Part shown: one piece after another, positions 1 through 8,701 of the stretch
Position numbering within the stretch: position 1 is the first letter of the stretch
Layout of the letters: each line of letters starts with the position of its first letter
Assembly (NCBI GenBank): GCA_020217165.1
Contig: JAIWOE010000053.1
Span: 1-19,030 of the forward strand
Source of the DNA: Desulfovibrio sp.
GTDB taxonomy: Bacteria; Desulfobacterota; Desulfovibrionia; Desulfovibrionales; Desulfovibrionaceae
Direction of reading: 5' to 3'
Length of the DNA: 19,030 nt
Program-made: the position numbers and the translations under genes
Notes under the pieces: model-generated
Databases searched by the model: none
What the model was told of the DNA's origin: nothing
Seen by the model: the letters and a program-made list of their open reading frames with translations, nothing else

Positions 1-961
1 GGGGCAGCCGTCCGCTGGGAGACCCGGGCCGGGTGGGGCTGTCCGGCGGGTGCACGTCCCTGAGCGTAAGGCCCCGCCGTTCCGCCATCCGCACGCGCAG
101 GCCGGGCCGGGTGGTGTAGAGCTCCAGCTCGCGCCCGCTGTGCGGGTGCCGCAGCCGGGCCACCAGGTCCGGGGCCTCTATGCATCCTGGCAGGACCAGC
201 AGCAGATCCATCCCGCCCCGGGCCACGGCATCGGCCAACCGCACGGGCAGCCGCAAATCCGCCTCGGTGCCGTGCACCAGCCGGGGGGGCGCCGCGGGCA
301 GGCCGTCCTCTTCAGGAAGCACAAAGTTAGCCAGCAGTTCCAGTTCGTGCTCTGCCAGGGTCTTCGCCGTCTGTTCCCCGGCCAGATTGAAACAACAGTG
401 TTGCGCCAAATTGCAGACGGTCTCCGCCGTACTGGTGGCCAGCATGTCCACGATGAACAAATTGTCCTCGGTGAGCTGATAACGTACCTGGACCACCAAC
501 GCACCGGGATAGCCGCTGGCGCCGTCCGGGGAGACGTGGGACAGCACCAGCACGGGCCCCGCGCTGACGGCATTGAGGGCATCCTCCCGGGCAGTCCAGA
601 GGACGCTGTGAAAACCGGCCGGGCCACCGTTATCGTGATGCCCCTCCGCCGTGGGCGGTAGGCGGACGGTGGTGGTGCCCAGGGAGAACATGGCGTCGGC
701 AATGCGCCCGGCAAAGCGGCCCAGCAATGCGCCGCGGTGCAGGGGATCCCGCAGGCGATGCTCCAGGGTGTCCGGCCCGGTCAGCATGTTCACCAGCCGG
801 CCATGCTTGTCTGGCAGGCAAAGGGCCTCGATGCTGGCGCCATATTCCAGGATGACTGCCTGCATGCCGGCGGTGTTTTGCAACACGTGCCGGCGCACGG
901 GCTGTCCGTCGGGCAGATACCCAGCCAGCTCCGTGCGCACGGAAGGTTGTGGCGGCGACAC
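1..961 (-). CDS. galM: Aldose 1-epimerase (GalM-like), 3' end outside window, active site apparently degenerate
   Basis: About 320 residues are visible and perhaps 10-20 are missing at the C-terminus. The fold family is recognisable from GRFAGRI (81-87), NGGPAGFHSVLW (from 111), AQHCCFNLAG (H188 is the expected catalytic acid) and the late PPDSP motif (305-309). Family members interconvert alpha and beta anomers of aldoses such as glucose before phosphorylation. Several usual catalytic or sugar-binding residues look replaced: HGG is NGG (N111), the DHxF-type His is Leu (L253), the Asn of GRxANRI is Gly (G85), and the expected catalytic Glu before PDSP is Arg (R301). I chose the GTG at 961 because AAGGAGG sits 10 nt upstream. 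A GTG at 1000 overlapping the rpiA stop (GTGA) is the alternative. It is the last visible gene of the glk-gnd-zwf-pgl-rpiA operon. Family assignment is firm; activity is doubtful. Confidence 0.82.
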   Translation of the reverse strand, partial: MSPPQPSVRTELAGYLPDGQPVRRHVLQNTAGMQAVILEYGASIEALCLPDKHGRLVNMLTGPDTLEHRLRDPLHRGALLGRFAGRIADAMFSLGTTTVRLPPTAEGHHDNGGPAGFHSVLWTAREDALNAVSAGPVLVLSHVSPDGASGYPGALVVQVRYQLTEDNLFIVDMLATSTAETVCNLAQHCCFNLAGEQTAKTLAEHELELLANFVLPEEDGLPAAPPRLVHGTEADLRLPVRLADAVARGGMDLLLVLPGCIEAPDLVARLRHPHSGRELELYTTRPGLRVRMAERRGLTLRDVHPPDSPTRPGSPSGRLP

Positions 962-971
962 CGGCGTGGCT

Positions 972-978
972 CCTCCTT
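972..978 (-). promoter_or_regulatory. Shine-Dalgarno of the galM-like gene, inside the preceding coding end
   Basis: AAGGAGG on the minus strand ends 10 nt before the GTG at 961. It lies just past the rpiA stop and decides between the two in-frame GTG starts (961 and 1000). Confidence 0.6.
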
Positions 979-996
979 GCCTGAAATCCGCCAGGG

Positions 997-1692
997 TCAC
1001 TGACGCCGCAGGCGCTGCAGGCCTTGCGGTCCGGCAAGCAGGGCCTCACGGGCCATGTCCAGGAACAGACCGTGTTCCACAATCCCGGCCCTGGCGGAAA
1101 GCTGCCGCGCCAGGCGGGCAGGATCGACGATGGGCCCGAAATCGCAATCCAGAATGATATTGCCTTGTTCTGTCTGGAAGGCCTGGCCCTCTGCATTGCG
1201 GCGCAAGACCACGGTGGCGCCCAGGGATTCCAGATAGGCCACCTGAAAGCGGCGGCCCCAGGGGACGCACTCCACGGGCACGGGCCAGTGCGTGCCCAGG
1301 GCCGGGGAGAGCTTGCTGCTGTCTGCGATGATGATGAGGGTATCTGTGGCCTGGGCCAGGATTTTTTCCTTGAGCAAGGCACCGCCGCCGCCCTTGATGC
1401 AATCCAGGGCTGGCGTGAGTTCATCGGCCCCGTCTAGCACCAGGTCCAGGTGCGGCACGTCATCGAGCTGCTTGAGGGGGATGCCCAGGGCCTTGGCCTC
1501 GCGTTCGATGAGGATGCTGCAGGGCACCACCGTCACGTCGCGCAGGCGGCCCTCCTGCAGCCAGGCAGCCAGCAGGCGCACGGCCCAGAGCACGGTGCTG
1601 CCGTGCCCCAGCCCCACCACCATGCCGGGCGCCACGAGTTCCAGGGCCGACCGGGCGGCCTCCTGTTTGTGTACCTTCATGGTTTCATTCAT
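997..1692 (-). CDS. rpiA: Ribose-5-phosphate isomerase A
   Basis: The 231-residue cytosolic enzyme interconverts ribulose 5-phosphate and ribose 5-phosphate, the step after 6-phosphogluconate dehydrogenase. RpiA motifs are all present and in order: GLGHGST phosphate loop (27-33, usually GLGTGST), DGADE (87-91), KGGGGALLKEK (100-110) with the catalytic Glu at about 109, and ADSSK (123-127). Length is normal for the family. The reading frame is open upstream to about 1899, but the ATG at 1692 is preceded by GGGAGG at 7 nt, and residues before it do not resemble RpiA. A second ATG lies at 1680. Its stop is next to the galM-like start, so those two genes are probably translationally coupled. A 225-nt gap separates it from pgl, unlike the tight spacing elsewhere in the operon. 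Confidence 0.96.
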   Translation of the reverse strand: MNETMKVHKQEAARSALELVAPGMVVGLGHGSTVLWAVRLLAAWLQEGRLRDVTVVPCSILIEREAKALGIPLKQLDDVPHLDLVLDGADELTPALDCIKGGGGALLKEKILAQATDTLIIIADSSKLSPALGTHWPVPVECVPWGRRFQVAYLESLGATVVLRRNAEGQAFQTEQGNIILDCDFGPIVDPARLARQLSARAGIVEHGLFLDMAREALLAGPQGLQRLRRQ

Positions 1693-1699
1693 GACCGCG

Positions 1700-1705
1700 C
1701 CTCCC
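1700..1705 (-). promoter_or_regulatory. Shine-Dalgarno fixing the rpiA start
   Basis: GGGAGG on the minus strand with 7 nt to the ATG at 1692. It selects this start over the longer open frame. Confidence 0.7.
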
Positions 1706-1747
1706 AAATCCATGCGGAGGAACCCGGCTTGCGAGCCTTCCGAGAGT

Positions 1748-1767
1748 GGCGGCGACTGCCAGCCGCC
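1748..1767 (-). other. GC-rich hairpin in the rpiA leader
   Basis: GGCGGC and GCCGCC form a perfect 6-bp stem around an 8-nt loop, about 55 nt before the rpiA start in the pgl-rpiA gap (1693-1917). No U-tract follows, so it is not a standard terminator. It could be a processing or attenuation element, or chance in GC-rich DNA. The same gap holds a GTGATCAC palindrome near 1903. I see no convincing promoter in it. Confidence 0.3.
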
Positions 1768-1917
1768 ATACAGCAATGACACATGCATTGGCGTACCCCT
1801 TGTCGGATCATCCCAACCACCGAACCGACATAGCCCCTGCGGGCTGCCATTCGGAATGCATGACTGCCTGATCGTGTCCCGCAGCTGAAAGGTATGCACT
1901 CTGTGATCACTGTAATA

Positions 1918-2646
1918 TCACAATTGTTGAGAAACAATCCAGACGCAATTCTCGTTGCGGCACGCCATGGCGGCAGGCAGGGCAGCACCCTCCCCCTGCT
2001 CCCAAATACGTTGCGCCAAGGACAATTTTTCCGGGCCGCCAGCCAGGAACAACACACGGCGGGCGCGGTGGATGAGGGGCAGGGTCATGGTCAGCCGGGG
2101 CACTCGGGGCTCCACCTCAGGAGCTGGCACGGCAAAAATCCAGGCTTTTTGGGCAATAAGCGCCGGGGAGTCCGGGAACAGGGAGGCCGTATGGCCGTCC
2201 TTGCCCAGGCCCAGGATCACCACATCCAGGATCAAATCTCCGCCCGCAGCCACGCCCAGGGCCTTGGCGATCTCCGCTTCATAGGCATGCGCGGCCTCCT
2301 GAGGCGTGCAGCCTTCCAACTCCGGCGCCACGAACCGCGCCATGCAGGCCCGCCCGCCCGCCATGAGGGTACGACGGATCATGGCCGAGTTGGACAATGC
2401 CTGCTGCCCCGGTGCTATGCGTTCATCGCCCAGCAGCAGCAGGACCTTTTCCCATGGCAGCTCCATGTTCCCGAGTTCCTTGTAAAAGGCCTCGGGGGTT
2501 GTGCCGCCGGCCAGGGCCATGACCGCCCTGCCCTTGGCCTGGATGGCCTCCAGCAGCCAGCCGCGCACGCGCTCCAAGGCGGCGGCCGTCATGGCGGCGC
2601 CATCGGGGACTATCAAACGTTCCACGGCGGGGGGTGCATCGCTCAT
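1918..2646 (-). CDS. pgl: 6-phosphogluconolactonase
   Basis: The 242-residue protein of the DevB/Pgl (NagB-like) family hydrolyses 6-phosphogluconolactone to 6-phosphogluconate, the second oxidative pentose phosphate step. Visible motifs are ALAGGTTPEAFY (44-55), LLGDER (71-76) and GLGKDGHTASLFP (146-158), which carries the conserved catalytic His region. Length matches the bacterial family (about 230-250). The ATG at 2646 overlaps the zwf stop as ATGA, so translational coupling to zwf sets the start; the frame is open further upstream but lies inside zwf. Co-production with glucose-6-phosphate dehydrogenase is expected because the lactone is its direct product. Confidence 0.95.
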   Translation of the reverse strand: MSDAPPAVERLIVPDGAAMTAAALERVRGWLLEAIQAKGRAVMALAGGTTPEAFYKELGNMELPWEKVLLLLGDERIAPGQQALSNSAMIRRTLMAGGRACMARFVAPELEGCTPQEAAHAYEAEIAKALGVAAGGDLILDVVILGLGKDGHTASLFPDSPALIAQKAWIFAVPAPEVEPRVPRLTMTLPLIHRARRVLFLAGGPEKLSLAQRIWEQGEGAALPAAMACRNENCVWIVSQQL

Positions 2647-4223
2647 AACATGGTCCCGTGTTGCATCGTTGCAGGTGATAGAATATGCCGCACTTCCTGT
2701 GGGCCGTCGCTGCCGGCCCTGTACAAATACAGCCTGTCTGATTTGTCTGCCTTGTCCGGGCAATCGCATTCCTGAAGAATGGGCGTTAAAAATCCCCAAC
2801 AGAGTTCCACGCTATCCTGACGCCAGAACAACGTCTGGTCTCCCAGCAGCACATCCTGCAGCACCTTGACGTATGCGTCCACCTTGGCGCGTTGCAGGCC
2901 AGCGTTGTAGTCAAACTCCATGCGGACCGTTCGCAAGCACATGGGGCCGGGGAGTTTGGTCTGGAAGGTGAGGATCACCTCTTCCCTAGGCTGGATGGAA
3001 AGGATGAGGGTGTTGGCGCTGATGTGCTCCCCCAGCACCTTGCGGAACATGGAGTATGGCACTTCCTTGAATTTGACTGTTATTTCAGTATGTTTTTTCC
3101 GCAACCGCTTGCCGGAGACCAGATAGAACGGCACGCCCTGCCAGCGCCAGTTGTCGATGAAGACCTTCATGCAGGCGTAGGTGGGGGTGGCGCTGTCCGG
3201 CGCCACCCCGGGCTCGTCCACGTAGGCTGGCACCTTGCGGCCGTCGATCATGCCCGCTCCGTACTGGCCCAGCACCAGATGTTCATCCAGCCTTTCCACA
3301 GGGAACGGTCGCAATGCCCTGTATACTTTTGTTTTTTCGTCGCGCACCAGCTCGGCCTCAAACTGGGAGGGCGGCTCCATGGCGCACAGGGACAACAGTT
3401 GCATCATGTGATTCTGGAACATGTCCCGCAGCACGCCGGCGTGTTCATAGAACGCCGCACGGTGCTCCACGCCCAGGGATTCCGCCGCGGTGATGCGAAC
3501 ATGGTCGATGTAGCGCCGGTTCCACAGGGGCTCGAAGATGGCGTTGGCGAAGCGCAGGACCATGATGTTCTGCACCGTCTCCTTGGCCAGGTAATGATCG
3601 ATGCGGAAGACCTGATGCTCCGCGAAATGGCGATGGATGGCCGCATCCAGGGCCCTGGCCGTGGCGAGGTCGCTGCCAAAAGGTTTTTCGATGACGATGC
3701 GCGCGAAGCCCTGGGCCTCATCGCTCATGCCCGCCTGACCCAGGGCGGTGGCGATGGTCTCGTACGCGGTGGGGGGAACTGCCAGATAGTACAGCCTGTT
3801 GCCGCCGATGTTCCAGGTGTCGTCCAGCTCCTGGCACAGGGACCGCAGGGCGTCCAGGCCTTCGCCGCCGTCCACGTCCACGGCACAATAAAACAGGCGG
3901 GGGGCCAGCTCTTCCCAGGGATCCAGCTGCTCCACGCCAGCCTGCTCCAGGGCCTCGCGCATGCGGTGGCGGAAGGTCTGATGGTCCATGGGGGAACGGC
4001 CTACGCCCACGATGCAGGCGCGGGGATCCAGACTGCCCAGGCAATGCAAATCATACAGGGATGGAAACAGCTTGCGGGACGTGAGATCCCCCGTGGCGCC
4101 AAACACCACCACCACGCAGGGCGGGCTGGCCCGGTCCAGCTGACATTGGGAGCGCGGCGACGCAGCGTGGTCCTGCAGGGTGGAGACCAGGGCGCTGGCG
4201 ATGCTGGGTTGGGGATCTGGCAT
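2643..4223 (-). CDS. zwf: Glucose-6-phosphate 1-dehydrogenase
   Basis: The 526-residue enzyme oxidises glucose 6-phosphate to 6-phosphogluconolactone with reduction of NAD(P)+. The N-terminal Rossmann motif is FGATGDLTSRKL (41-52), the substrate-binding VIEKPFG is at about 177-183, and the family signature RIDHYLAKE is at 207-215 (usually RIDHYLGKE, so one conservative Gly to Ala change). H210 and K214 are the expected substrate and catalytic positions. It is some 30 residues longer than many bacterial homologues, mostly an N-terminal tail of about 34 residues before the first strand. A shorter start is conceivable, but the ATG at 4223 is the natural one, 9 nt after the gnd stop. Ribosome binding is not obvious there; AAGGAAA lies further upstream inside gnd. 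Confidence 0.96.
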   Translation of the reverse strand: MPDPQPSIASALVSTLQDHAASPRSQCQLDRASPPCVVVVFGATGDLTSRKLFPSLYDLHCLGSLDPRACIVGVGRSPMDHQTFRHRMREALEQAGVEQLDPWEELAPRLFYCAVDVDGGEGLDALRSLCQELDDTWNIGGNRLYYLAVPPTAYETIATALGQAGMSDEAQGFARIVIEKPFGSDLATARALDAAIHRHFAEHQVFRIDHYLAKETVQNIMVLRFANAIFEPLWNRRYIDHVRITAAESLGVEHRAAFYEHAGVLRDMFQNHMMQLLSLCAMEPPSQFEAELVRDEKTKVYRALRPFPVERLDEHLVLGQYGAGMIDGRKVPAYVDEPGVAPDSATPTYACMKVFIDNWRWQGVPFYLVSGKRLRKKHTEITVKFKEVPYSMFRKVLGEHISANTLILSIQPREEVILTFQTKLPGPMCLRTVRMEFDYNAGLQRAKVDAYVKVLQDVLLGDQTLFWRQDSVELCWGFLTPILQECDCPDKADKSDRLYLYRAGSDGPQEVRHILSPATMQHGTML

Positions 4224-4232
4224 GGGCAGGGC

Positions 4233-5138
4233 CTATGTTTCCTTGACGGCGTGGCCGCCGAACTCTCGGCGCAGGGCGGCGAGGATGCGGTCCTGGAAGG
4301 TGTTTTCCTGGCGGGAACGGAACCGCTGCATGAGGGAAAGGGCCAACACCGGCGCCGGCTGGGCCAGTTCGATGGATTCCAGCACCGTCCAGCGGCCCTC
4401 GCCGGAATCCTCCACATGGCCCGCCAGGCCCTCCAGGGCGGGGTCCTCGGCAAAGGCGCGCTCCGCCAGTTCCAGCAGCCAGGAGCGGATGACACTGCCC
4501 TGGTTCCAGAGGTGGCAGAGGGCGGCCATGTCCAGATCCTTGCCATAGCCGGACGCCTGGATGAGCCCCAGGCCCTCGGCATAGGCCTGCATCATGCCGT
4601 ATTCGATGCCATTGTGAATCATCTTGACAAAATGCCCGCTGCCCGTGCCACCGCAGTGCATCCAGCCGTGGGGGGGGGCCAGGGCGTCCAGGTAGGGCGC
4701 CAGCACGGCCACGGCCTGGGCCGGGCCGCCCACCATGGTGCAGTAGCCTTCGGAGAGTCCCCAGACGCCGCCGGAAACACCGGCATCCACGTACTGCACG
4801 CCCACCGTGTTGCACACGGCGGCGTGGCGCAAATCGTCCTTGTACCAGCTATTGCCGCCATCCACCAGGATGTCCCCAGGGGCCAGCAAGGGCAGCACTT
4901 GGTCAAGGTGCGCATCCACGGCCGGCCCGGCGGGGAGCATGAGCCAGCAGATGCGGGGAGGGGTCAGGGCCTGCACCAGTTCTTCCAGGGTACGGCAGGC
5001 CAGGGCGCCGTCTTCCGCGGCCAGGGCTTCAGCCTTGTCGAAGCTGCGATTCCAGGCGGCCAGGGGCAGCCCGGCGCGGCGCAGGCGACGGGCCATGTTC
5101 AGCCCCATGCGTCCAAGTCCGATAATGCCGAACTGCAT
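4233..5138 (-). CDS. gnd: 6-phosphogluconate dehydrogenase (decarboxylating), short type
   Basis: The 301-residue protein converts 6-phosphogluconate to ribulose 5-phosphate and CO2 with reduction of a nicotinamide cofactor. It belongs to the short (about 300-residue) class rather than the 470-residue E. coli type. Seen: GLGRMG dinucleotide loop (7-12), VDGGNSWYKDD (92-102), SGGVWGLSEGYCTMVGG (122-138), and HFVKMIHNGIEYGMM (169-183) with the catalytic Lys at 172 and Asn at 176. The end of beta-2 reads WNRS (29-32); an Arg there is more typical of NADP-preferring enzymes, so NADPH production is an inference only. The ATG at 5138 has AAGGAG 6 nt upstream. The gene lies between glk and zwf in the same operon. 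Confidence 0.95.
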   Translation of the reverse strand: MQFGIIGLGRMGLNMARRLRRAGLPLAAWNRSFDKAEALAAEDGALACRTLEELVQALTPPRICWLMLPAGPAVDAHLDQVLPLLAPGDILVDGGNSWYKDDLRHAAVCNTVGVQYVDAGVSGGVWGLSEGYCTMVGGPAQAVAVLAPYLDALAPPHGWMHCGGTGSGHFVKMIHNGIEYGMMQAYAEGLGLIQASGYGKDLDMAALCHLWNQGSVIRSWLLELAERAFAEDPALEGLAGHVEDSGEGRWTVLESIELAQPAPVLALSLMQRFRSRQENTFQDRILAALRREFGGHAVKET

Positions 5139-5158
5139 GGCACACTCCTTGGGCATGT

Positions 5159-6127
5159 CTATGCCAGACCCAGGGCGGCCAGGCCGGCATGCCCGGCGCC
5201 CCACAATCCGGATAGTTCGTTGCTGTTCCGACGGATGGGGATGGCTTCCAACAGGGGCCGCTGGGTGGGACAGTTGCAGAATTCCTCACCAAACGCGGCA
5301 TGCCGCACCAGCTCGGGGGATCGTGCCGCCACGCCGCCGGTGACCACCACGCCCCCGGCGGCCACCACGGCCAGGGCGTATTGCCGACAGGCGCGGCCGT
5401 ACAGCCTGGCGAACCAGGTCACCACCTCGGGCGCCGCCGGCAGGTATCCCGGCACCTCGGCGGGGGAGACGGCCTGGCCGGTGAGGAATTCATGCAGCAG
5501 GGCCAGGCCGCCGCCGCTGACCACATGGTCGCCAATGGGATAGTGAACACCCAGGCGATCCATGACAAACTGTTGATATTCAAATTCTTCCTTGCCCACG
5601 AACGGATATGGCGCGTGCCCGAATTCCGCAGGCACCACGGTGCTGCCGCCACCCTCCAGGGGCAGCAGGGCGCAATTGCCCAGCCCGGTGCCCGCACCGG
5701 TGACGGCCACCGCCCCCAGGGCATAGGGCTCGCCGGATTTGAGCAGCTCGGCATCCTGCATGACGGGGGTGACCACAGCGTGGGCCTGGGCGGCAAAGTC
5801 GTTGAGCAGTACCAGCCGCGCCGCGCCTACGACGGCCTGCACCTCCTCCCAGCGAACCAGCCAGCTGACGTTGGGCAGCAATACCGGATGGTGGCCGCGC
5901 ACGGCACCCGGCACGGCAAAGGCGGCGGCATCCATGCGGGCCGGGTCCAAGGCCGGCTGCGCGGTCACGGCCTGGCTTACAAGATCGGCAAAGGAGGTGG
6001 CTTTGGCCGTGGGCAGGGTGTGTATGGCCTCCAGGGTCAGGGTTTTCCCATCGGCCAGGAACGCGCCGAACCGACTGGAAGTGCCGCCGATGTCCGCGGC
6101 CAGAATATGTCGCATGGTCTCTGGCAT
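5159..6127 (-). CDS. glk: Glucokinase
   Basis: The 322-residue cytosolic enzyme of the E. coli Glk type (not ROK) phosphorylates glucose with ATP. Motifs: DIGGTSSRFG (12-21, phosphate 1), VPGAV (72-76), LLNDFAAQAHA (107-117) with the catalytic Asp at 110, TGAGTGLG (143-150), EFGH and VVSGGGL. Length matches E. coli Glk (321). The ATG at 6127 has GGAAGG 4 nt upstream; ATG 6115 is an alternative with poor ribosome binding. It is the first gene of the minus-strand sugar operon, 20 nt before gnd. In a sulfate reducer that stores polyglucose, this enzyme would feed free glucose into glycolysis and the oxidative pentose phosphate branch; that physiological role is inferred. Confidence 0.95.
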   Translation of the reverse strand: MPETMRHILAADIGGTSSRFGAFLADGKTLTLEAIHTLPTAKATSFADLVSQAVTAQPALDPARMDAAAFAVPGAVRGHHPVLLPNVSWLVRWEEVQAVVGAARLVLLNDFAAQAHAVVTPVMQDAELLKSGEPYALGAVAVTGAGTGLGNCALLPLEGGGSTVVPAEFGHAPYPFVGKEEFEYQQFVMDRLGVHYPIGDHVVSGGGLALLHEFLTGQAVSPAEVPGYLPAAPEVVTWFARLYGRACRQYALAVVAAGGVVVTGGVAARSPELVRHAAFGEEFCNCPTQRPLLEAIPIRRNSNELSGLWGAGHAGLAALGLA

Positions 6128-6206
6128 GACCCCTTCCGAGAGGGATGACTGAGGATTTTCCCTCACCACTGCGGCGCAACCCCAGGAGCGTTCAGTAGCA
6201 GGTCCC

Positions 6207-6233
6207 ATAGCACGACACGCCCCGGCAGAACAA
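6207..6233 (-). promoter_or_regulatory. Possible sigma70 promoter of the glk operon
   Basis: On the minus strand, TTGTTC is followed after only 15 nt by TGCTAT, roughly 80 nt upstream of glk. The position after the upstream terminator is right, but the spacer is short and the match modest. Confidence 0.3.
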
Positions 6234-6246
6234 GCCCGCCCATCAT

Positions 6247-6282
6247 AAAAACGCGCTCCGGGAAGGACCCCCCCGAAGCGCG
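6247..6282 (-). terminator. Rho-independent terminator after the chemoreceptor gene
   Basis: On the minus strand an 11-bp stem (6282-6272 with 6262-6252, one T-G wobble) closes a 9-nt loop and is followed by five Ts. It begins 28 nt past the TAG of the chemoreceptor gene and isolates the glk operon from it. Confidence 0.85.
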
Positions 6283-6309
6283 CCCATGCATCTGCAAGGG
6301 ATTTCGCGG

Positions 6310-8679
6310 CTATTGGCTCCTGGATTGGTTCAGCAACTCCTGACTGACGGATTCCATGGCCTGCACCTGGCGCCGCAGGGCCTCGATGGCCTGGCGGGCC
6401 TGATCCATGGTGGCGGCGGTGGTGGCGGCAATGCGGTCCACATCCTCCACGGCGCGGGTGATTTCCTCACTGGTGGCGGATTGCTGCTGGCTGGCCGCGG
6501 CAATGCCCTGCACCTGCCCCGAGGCTTCGTTGACAAAGGAGACGATCTCATCCAGCGCCTGGCCGGATCGCTCGGCCAGGGCCGTGGCCGCGGTGACCGC
6601 TTCGGCCGCGGCCATGGTGGCGTTGCGGGAGGCCAGGGCCCCCTGCTGGATGGAATGGATGGCCCCCACCACATCCTTGGTGGCGTGCATGGTTTTTTCC
6701 GCCAGCTTGCGCACTTCGTCGGCCACCACGGCAAACCCCCTGCCGGCATCGCCTGCCCGGGCAGCCTCAATGGCGGCATTCAGGGCCAGGAGGTTGGTTT
6801 GGTCGGCAATGTCCGTGATGACGGTGATGACCTGTCCCACCCCCTCGGCGTGCCGGGCCAGCTCTTCCATGCTGCCCCGCAACTCCTTGGCCTGGTGCTG
6901 CACGCCCCCGATGGCGTCCACCACTTCCTGCACAGCCTTTTTGCCGTGGAGCGCCTTGTCTGTGGCCTTGGCTGCCTGCTGGGAGGCGTTGGAGGCGCTC
7001 TGGGCCACCTCAAGCACCGTGGCGTTCATTTCTTCCATGGCGGCGGCGGTTTCGGTAATCCGGCGGGACTGCTCCTGAGAGCCCTTGCTGGCTTCATCCA
7101 CCTGATTGGTCAGCTCGGCGGCGGCGGCGGCCACTTCTTTGGCCACCACGTCGCCCTCCCGGGCCAGGCGCTGCAGGGAGGCGTTGGTGGCTTCCATGGC
7201 CTGCTGGCGGCGACGGATCTCCGTGATGTCATGATAGAAGGTGAACACACCAATGGGATTGCCGTCCAGATCCTGGATGGGGTTGGCGTTCACGGTGAGG
7301 ATGTGCTCCACCCCTTTGAAGTTGTTGAGGGTCAGCTCGCCGGAGACCCGCTGCATGGTGGCCAGGGCTTCGTCGGTGCGGGTATGGCGGGAGGCGTCCC
7401 TGTACAGCAATTCACCGCTGCTCATGCCGTGCACGTCTTTGGGGGTCTGGTCCCTGCCGACGATGCGCAGCATGAGCTCGTTGATAAAGGTGATGCGCCC
7501 CTCCCGGTCCGCCACCAGACAGGGCACGGTGCTGGAAATGCCGCCCAGCACGCCCTGCGCAAAGCCCAGACGGTTTTTCAGGTCGGCGATCATGCGCTTG
7601 ACATTCTCGGTCAGGTCCACCAGTTCCGTGCCGCTGCCCACGGCCACCACGGCGTTAAGGTTGCCGTCGGCCACCTCCTGGGTGTAGCGGCCCAGGGCCT
7701 GCAGGGGACGGATGACCACCACCCGGCTCACCAGCACGATGACGGCCAGCAGCACCACAAAGGCTGCCGCACCCAGGCCCAGCAGCAGGTTGCGCTGGTC
7801 CGTGGCCGCCTCCGCCATCTCGCTGGCATAAGCCGAGGCCACAAGAATCCAGCCATTGGACACCCGGCCCCAGGAGAGGAACTTGTCCTCGCCCCGGAAT
7901 TCGTATGCAAAGGAGCCCTGCCCCTGCTGCAGATGCGGCTTGATGAGGGGATAGGTGCTGGAAGGCTGGAGCATGAGCTTGGGATCGGGGTGCCCGATGA
8001 GCATGCCGGCGCCGTCCATGAGGAATGGATAGCCCCGCGCGCCGATCTTCACGGGCAGGATGTACTTCTTGACAAAGCGGGACAGGTCAATGGCCAGGGC
8101 CACGCCGCCCACCACGCGCCCGGCAGGGTTCTTGATGGGATGCGCCACCACTAGCACATGCGCGCCGGTGAAGCGGCTTTGCACCAGGGTATCGCCGTTG
8201 TAGCCTTCCCCGCGGGAAACAGCCTGATAATATTCGCGATCCGTCACGGAAAAAGCGTCCCGCCGGTGCTCCACCCTGCCCCCTGCGCCCGCACTGGTGG
8301 CCACGCTGGCGGCCAACACCTCGCCGGCGGCGTTCCACACGAACACGGCTTCGGCCATGGGCGCGCCTTGCAGCAGCACGGCCAGCTCATCTTCGGCGGC
8401 CTCGACCGTGACGGTATCGGCGGACTGGCCTTCCTGGGCAAGGCGCTGCACCGCGGCGTTGCCCGCGGTAATGCGCGTCAACCCGTCGCCATGATCCAGG
8501 AAATCTTCCAGCACATCCACCAATGAGACGCGCAACTGGTCCATGGACCCCAATTGGGACTGCAGCACCGCCGTCCAGGTGGAGCGGTAGGCCGCAAAAA
8601 CCAGCACCGCCAAGACCGCCAGCAACACCGTGGCAACGCAAACCGCCAGGCGTGAGGAAATGGATCGACATATGCGCAT
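6310..8679 (-). CDS. Methyl-accepting chemotaxis protein with dCache, HAMP and PAS domains
   Basis: A 789-residue transmembrane chemoreceptor. Order: TM1 (about 10-30), periplasmic double-Cache-like sensor (about 35-290, with [18 protein letters not shown] near 147-164 and VVAHPI near 177-182), TM2 (about 297-323), HAMP (about 321-372), a cytoplasmic PAS domain (about 378-488, ending [10 protein letters not shown]), then the MCP signalling coiled coil (about 495-785). The hairpin tip shows [20 protein letters not shown] (623-642) and [18 protein letters not shown], which contact CheA and CheW. There is no C-terminal CheR/CheB-binding pentapeptide. The ligand cannot be read from the sequence; small organic acids or amino acids are typical for dCache. 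The extra PAS suggests a second, perhaps redox or cytoplasmic, input. ATG 8679 follows a GGGGGA ribosome site. The gene is monocistronic, bounded by a terminator. Confidence 0.93.
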   Translation of the reverse strand: MRICRSISSRLAVCVATVLLAVLAVLVFAAYRSTWTAVLQSQLGSMDQLRVSLVDVLEDFLDHGDGLTRITAGNAAVQRLAQEGQSADTVTVEAAEDELAVLLQGAPMAEAVFVWNAAGEVLAASVATSAGAGGRVEHRRDAFSVTDREYYQAVSRGEGYNGDTLVQSRFTGAHVLVVAHPIKNPAGRVVGGVALAIDLSRFVKKYILPVKIGARGYPFLMDGAGMLIGHPDPKLMLQPSSTYPLIKPHLQQGQGSFAYEFRGEDKFLSWGRVSNGWILVASAYASEMAEAATDQRNLLLGLGAAAFVVLLAVIVLVSRVVVIRPLQALGRYTQEVADGNLNAVVAVGSGTELVDLTENVKRMIADLKNRLGFAQGVLGGISSTVPCLVADREGRITFINELMLRIVGRDQTPKDVHGMSSGELLYRDASRHTRTDEALATMQRVSGELTLNNFKGVEHILTVNANPIQDLDGNPIGVFTFYHDITEIRRRQQAMEATNASLQRLAREGDVVAKEVAAAAAELTNQVDEASKGSQEQSRRITETAAAMEEMNATVLEVAQSASNASQQAAKATDKALHGKKAVQEVVDAIGGVQHQAKELRGSMEELARHAEGVGQVITVITDIADQTNLLALNAAIEAARAGDAGRGFAVVADEVRKLAEKTMHATKDVVGAIHSIQQGALASRNATMAAAEAVTAATALAERSGQALDEIVSFVNEASGQVQGIAAASQQQSATSEEITRAVEDVDRIAATTAATMDQARQAIEALRRQVQAMESVSQELLNQSRSQ

Positions 8680-8701
8680 ACGTCCCCCAAGTATATGGCG
8701 T

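Noticed and set aside
1693..1899. A longer RpiA starting near 1899
   Set aside because: The extra residues do not resemble RpiA, and a good ribosome site with an ATG at 1692 gives the normal family length.
1903..1910. A CRP-like site at GTGATCAC
   Set aside because: It is only an 8-bp palindrome without the spaced TGTGA-N6-TCACA arrangement.
2892..5543. An 883-codon open frame on the plus strand, and similar long plus frames at 6286-8154 and 10581-12992
   Set aside because: They lie opposite zwf-gnd-glk, the chemoreceptor and the TPR gene, which have clear family motifs. Their products are rich in His, Gly and Gln, as expected for antisense frames of GC-rich genes.
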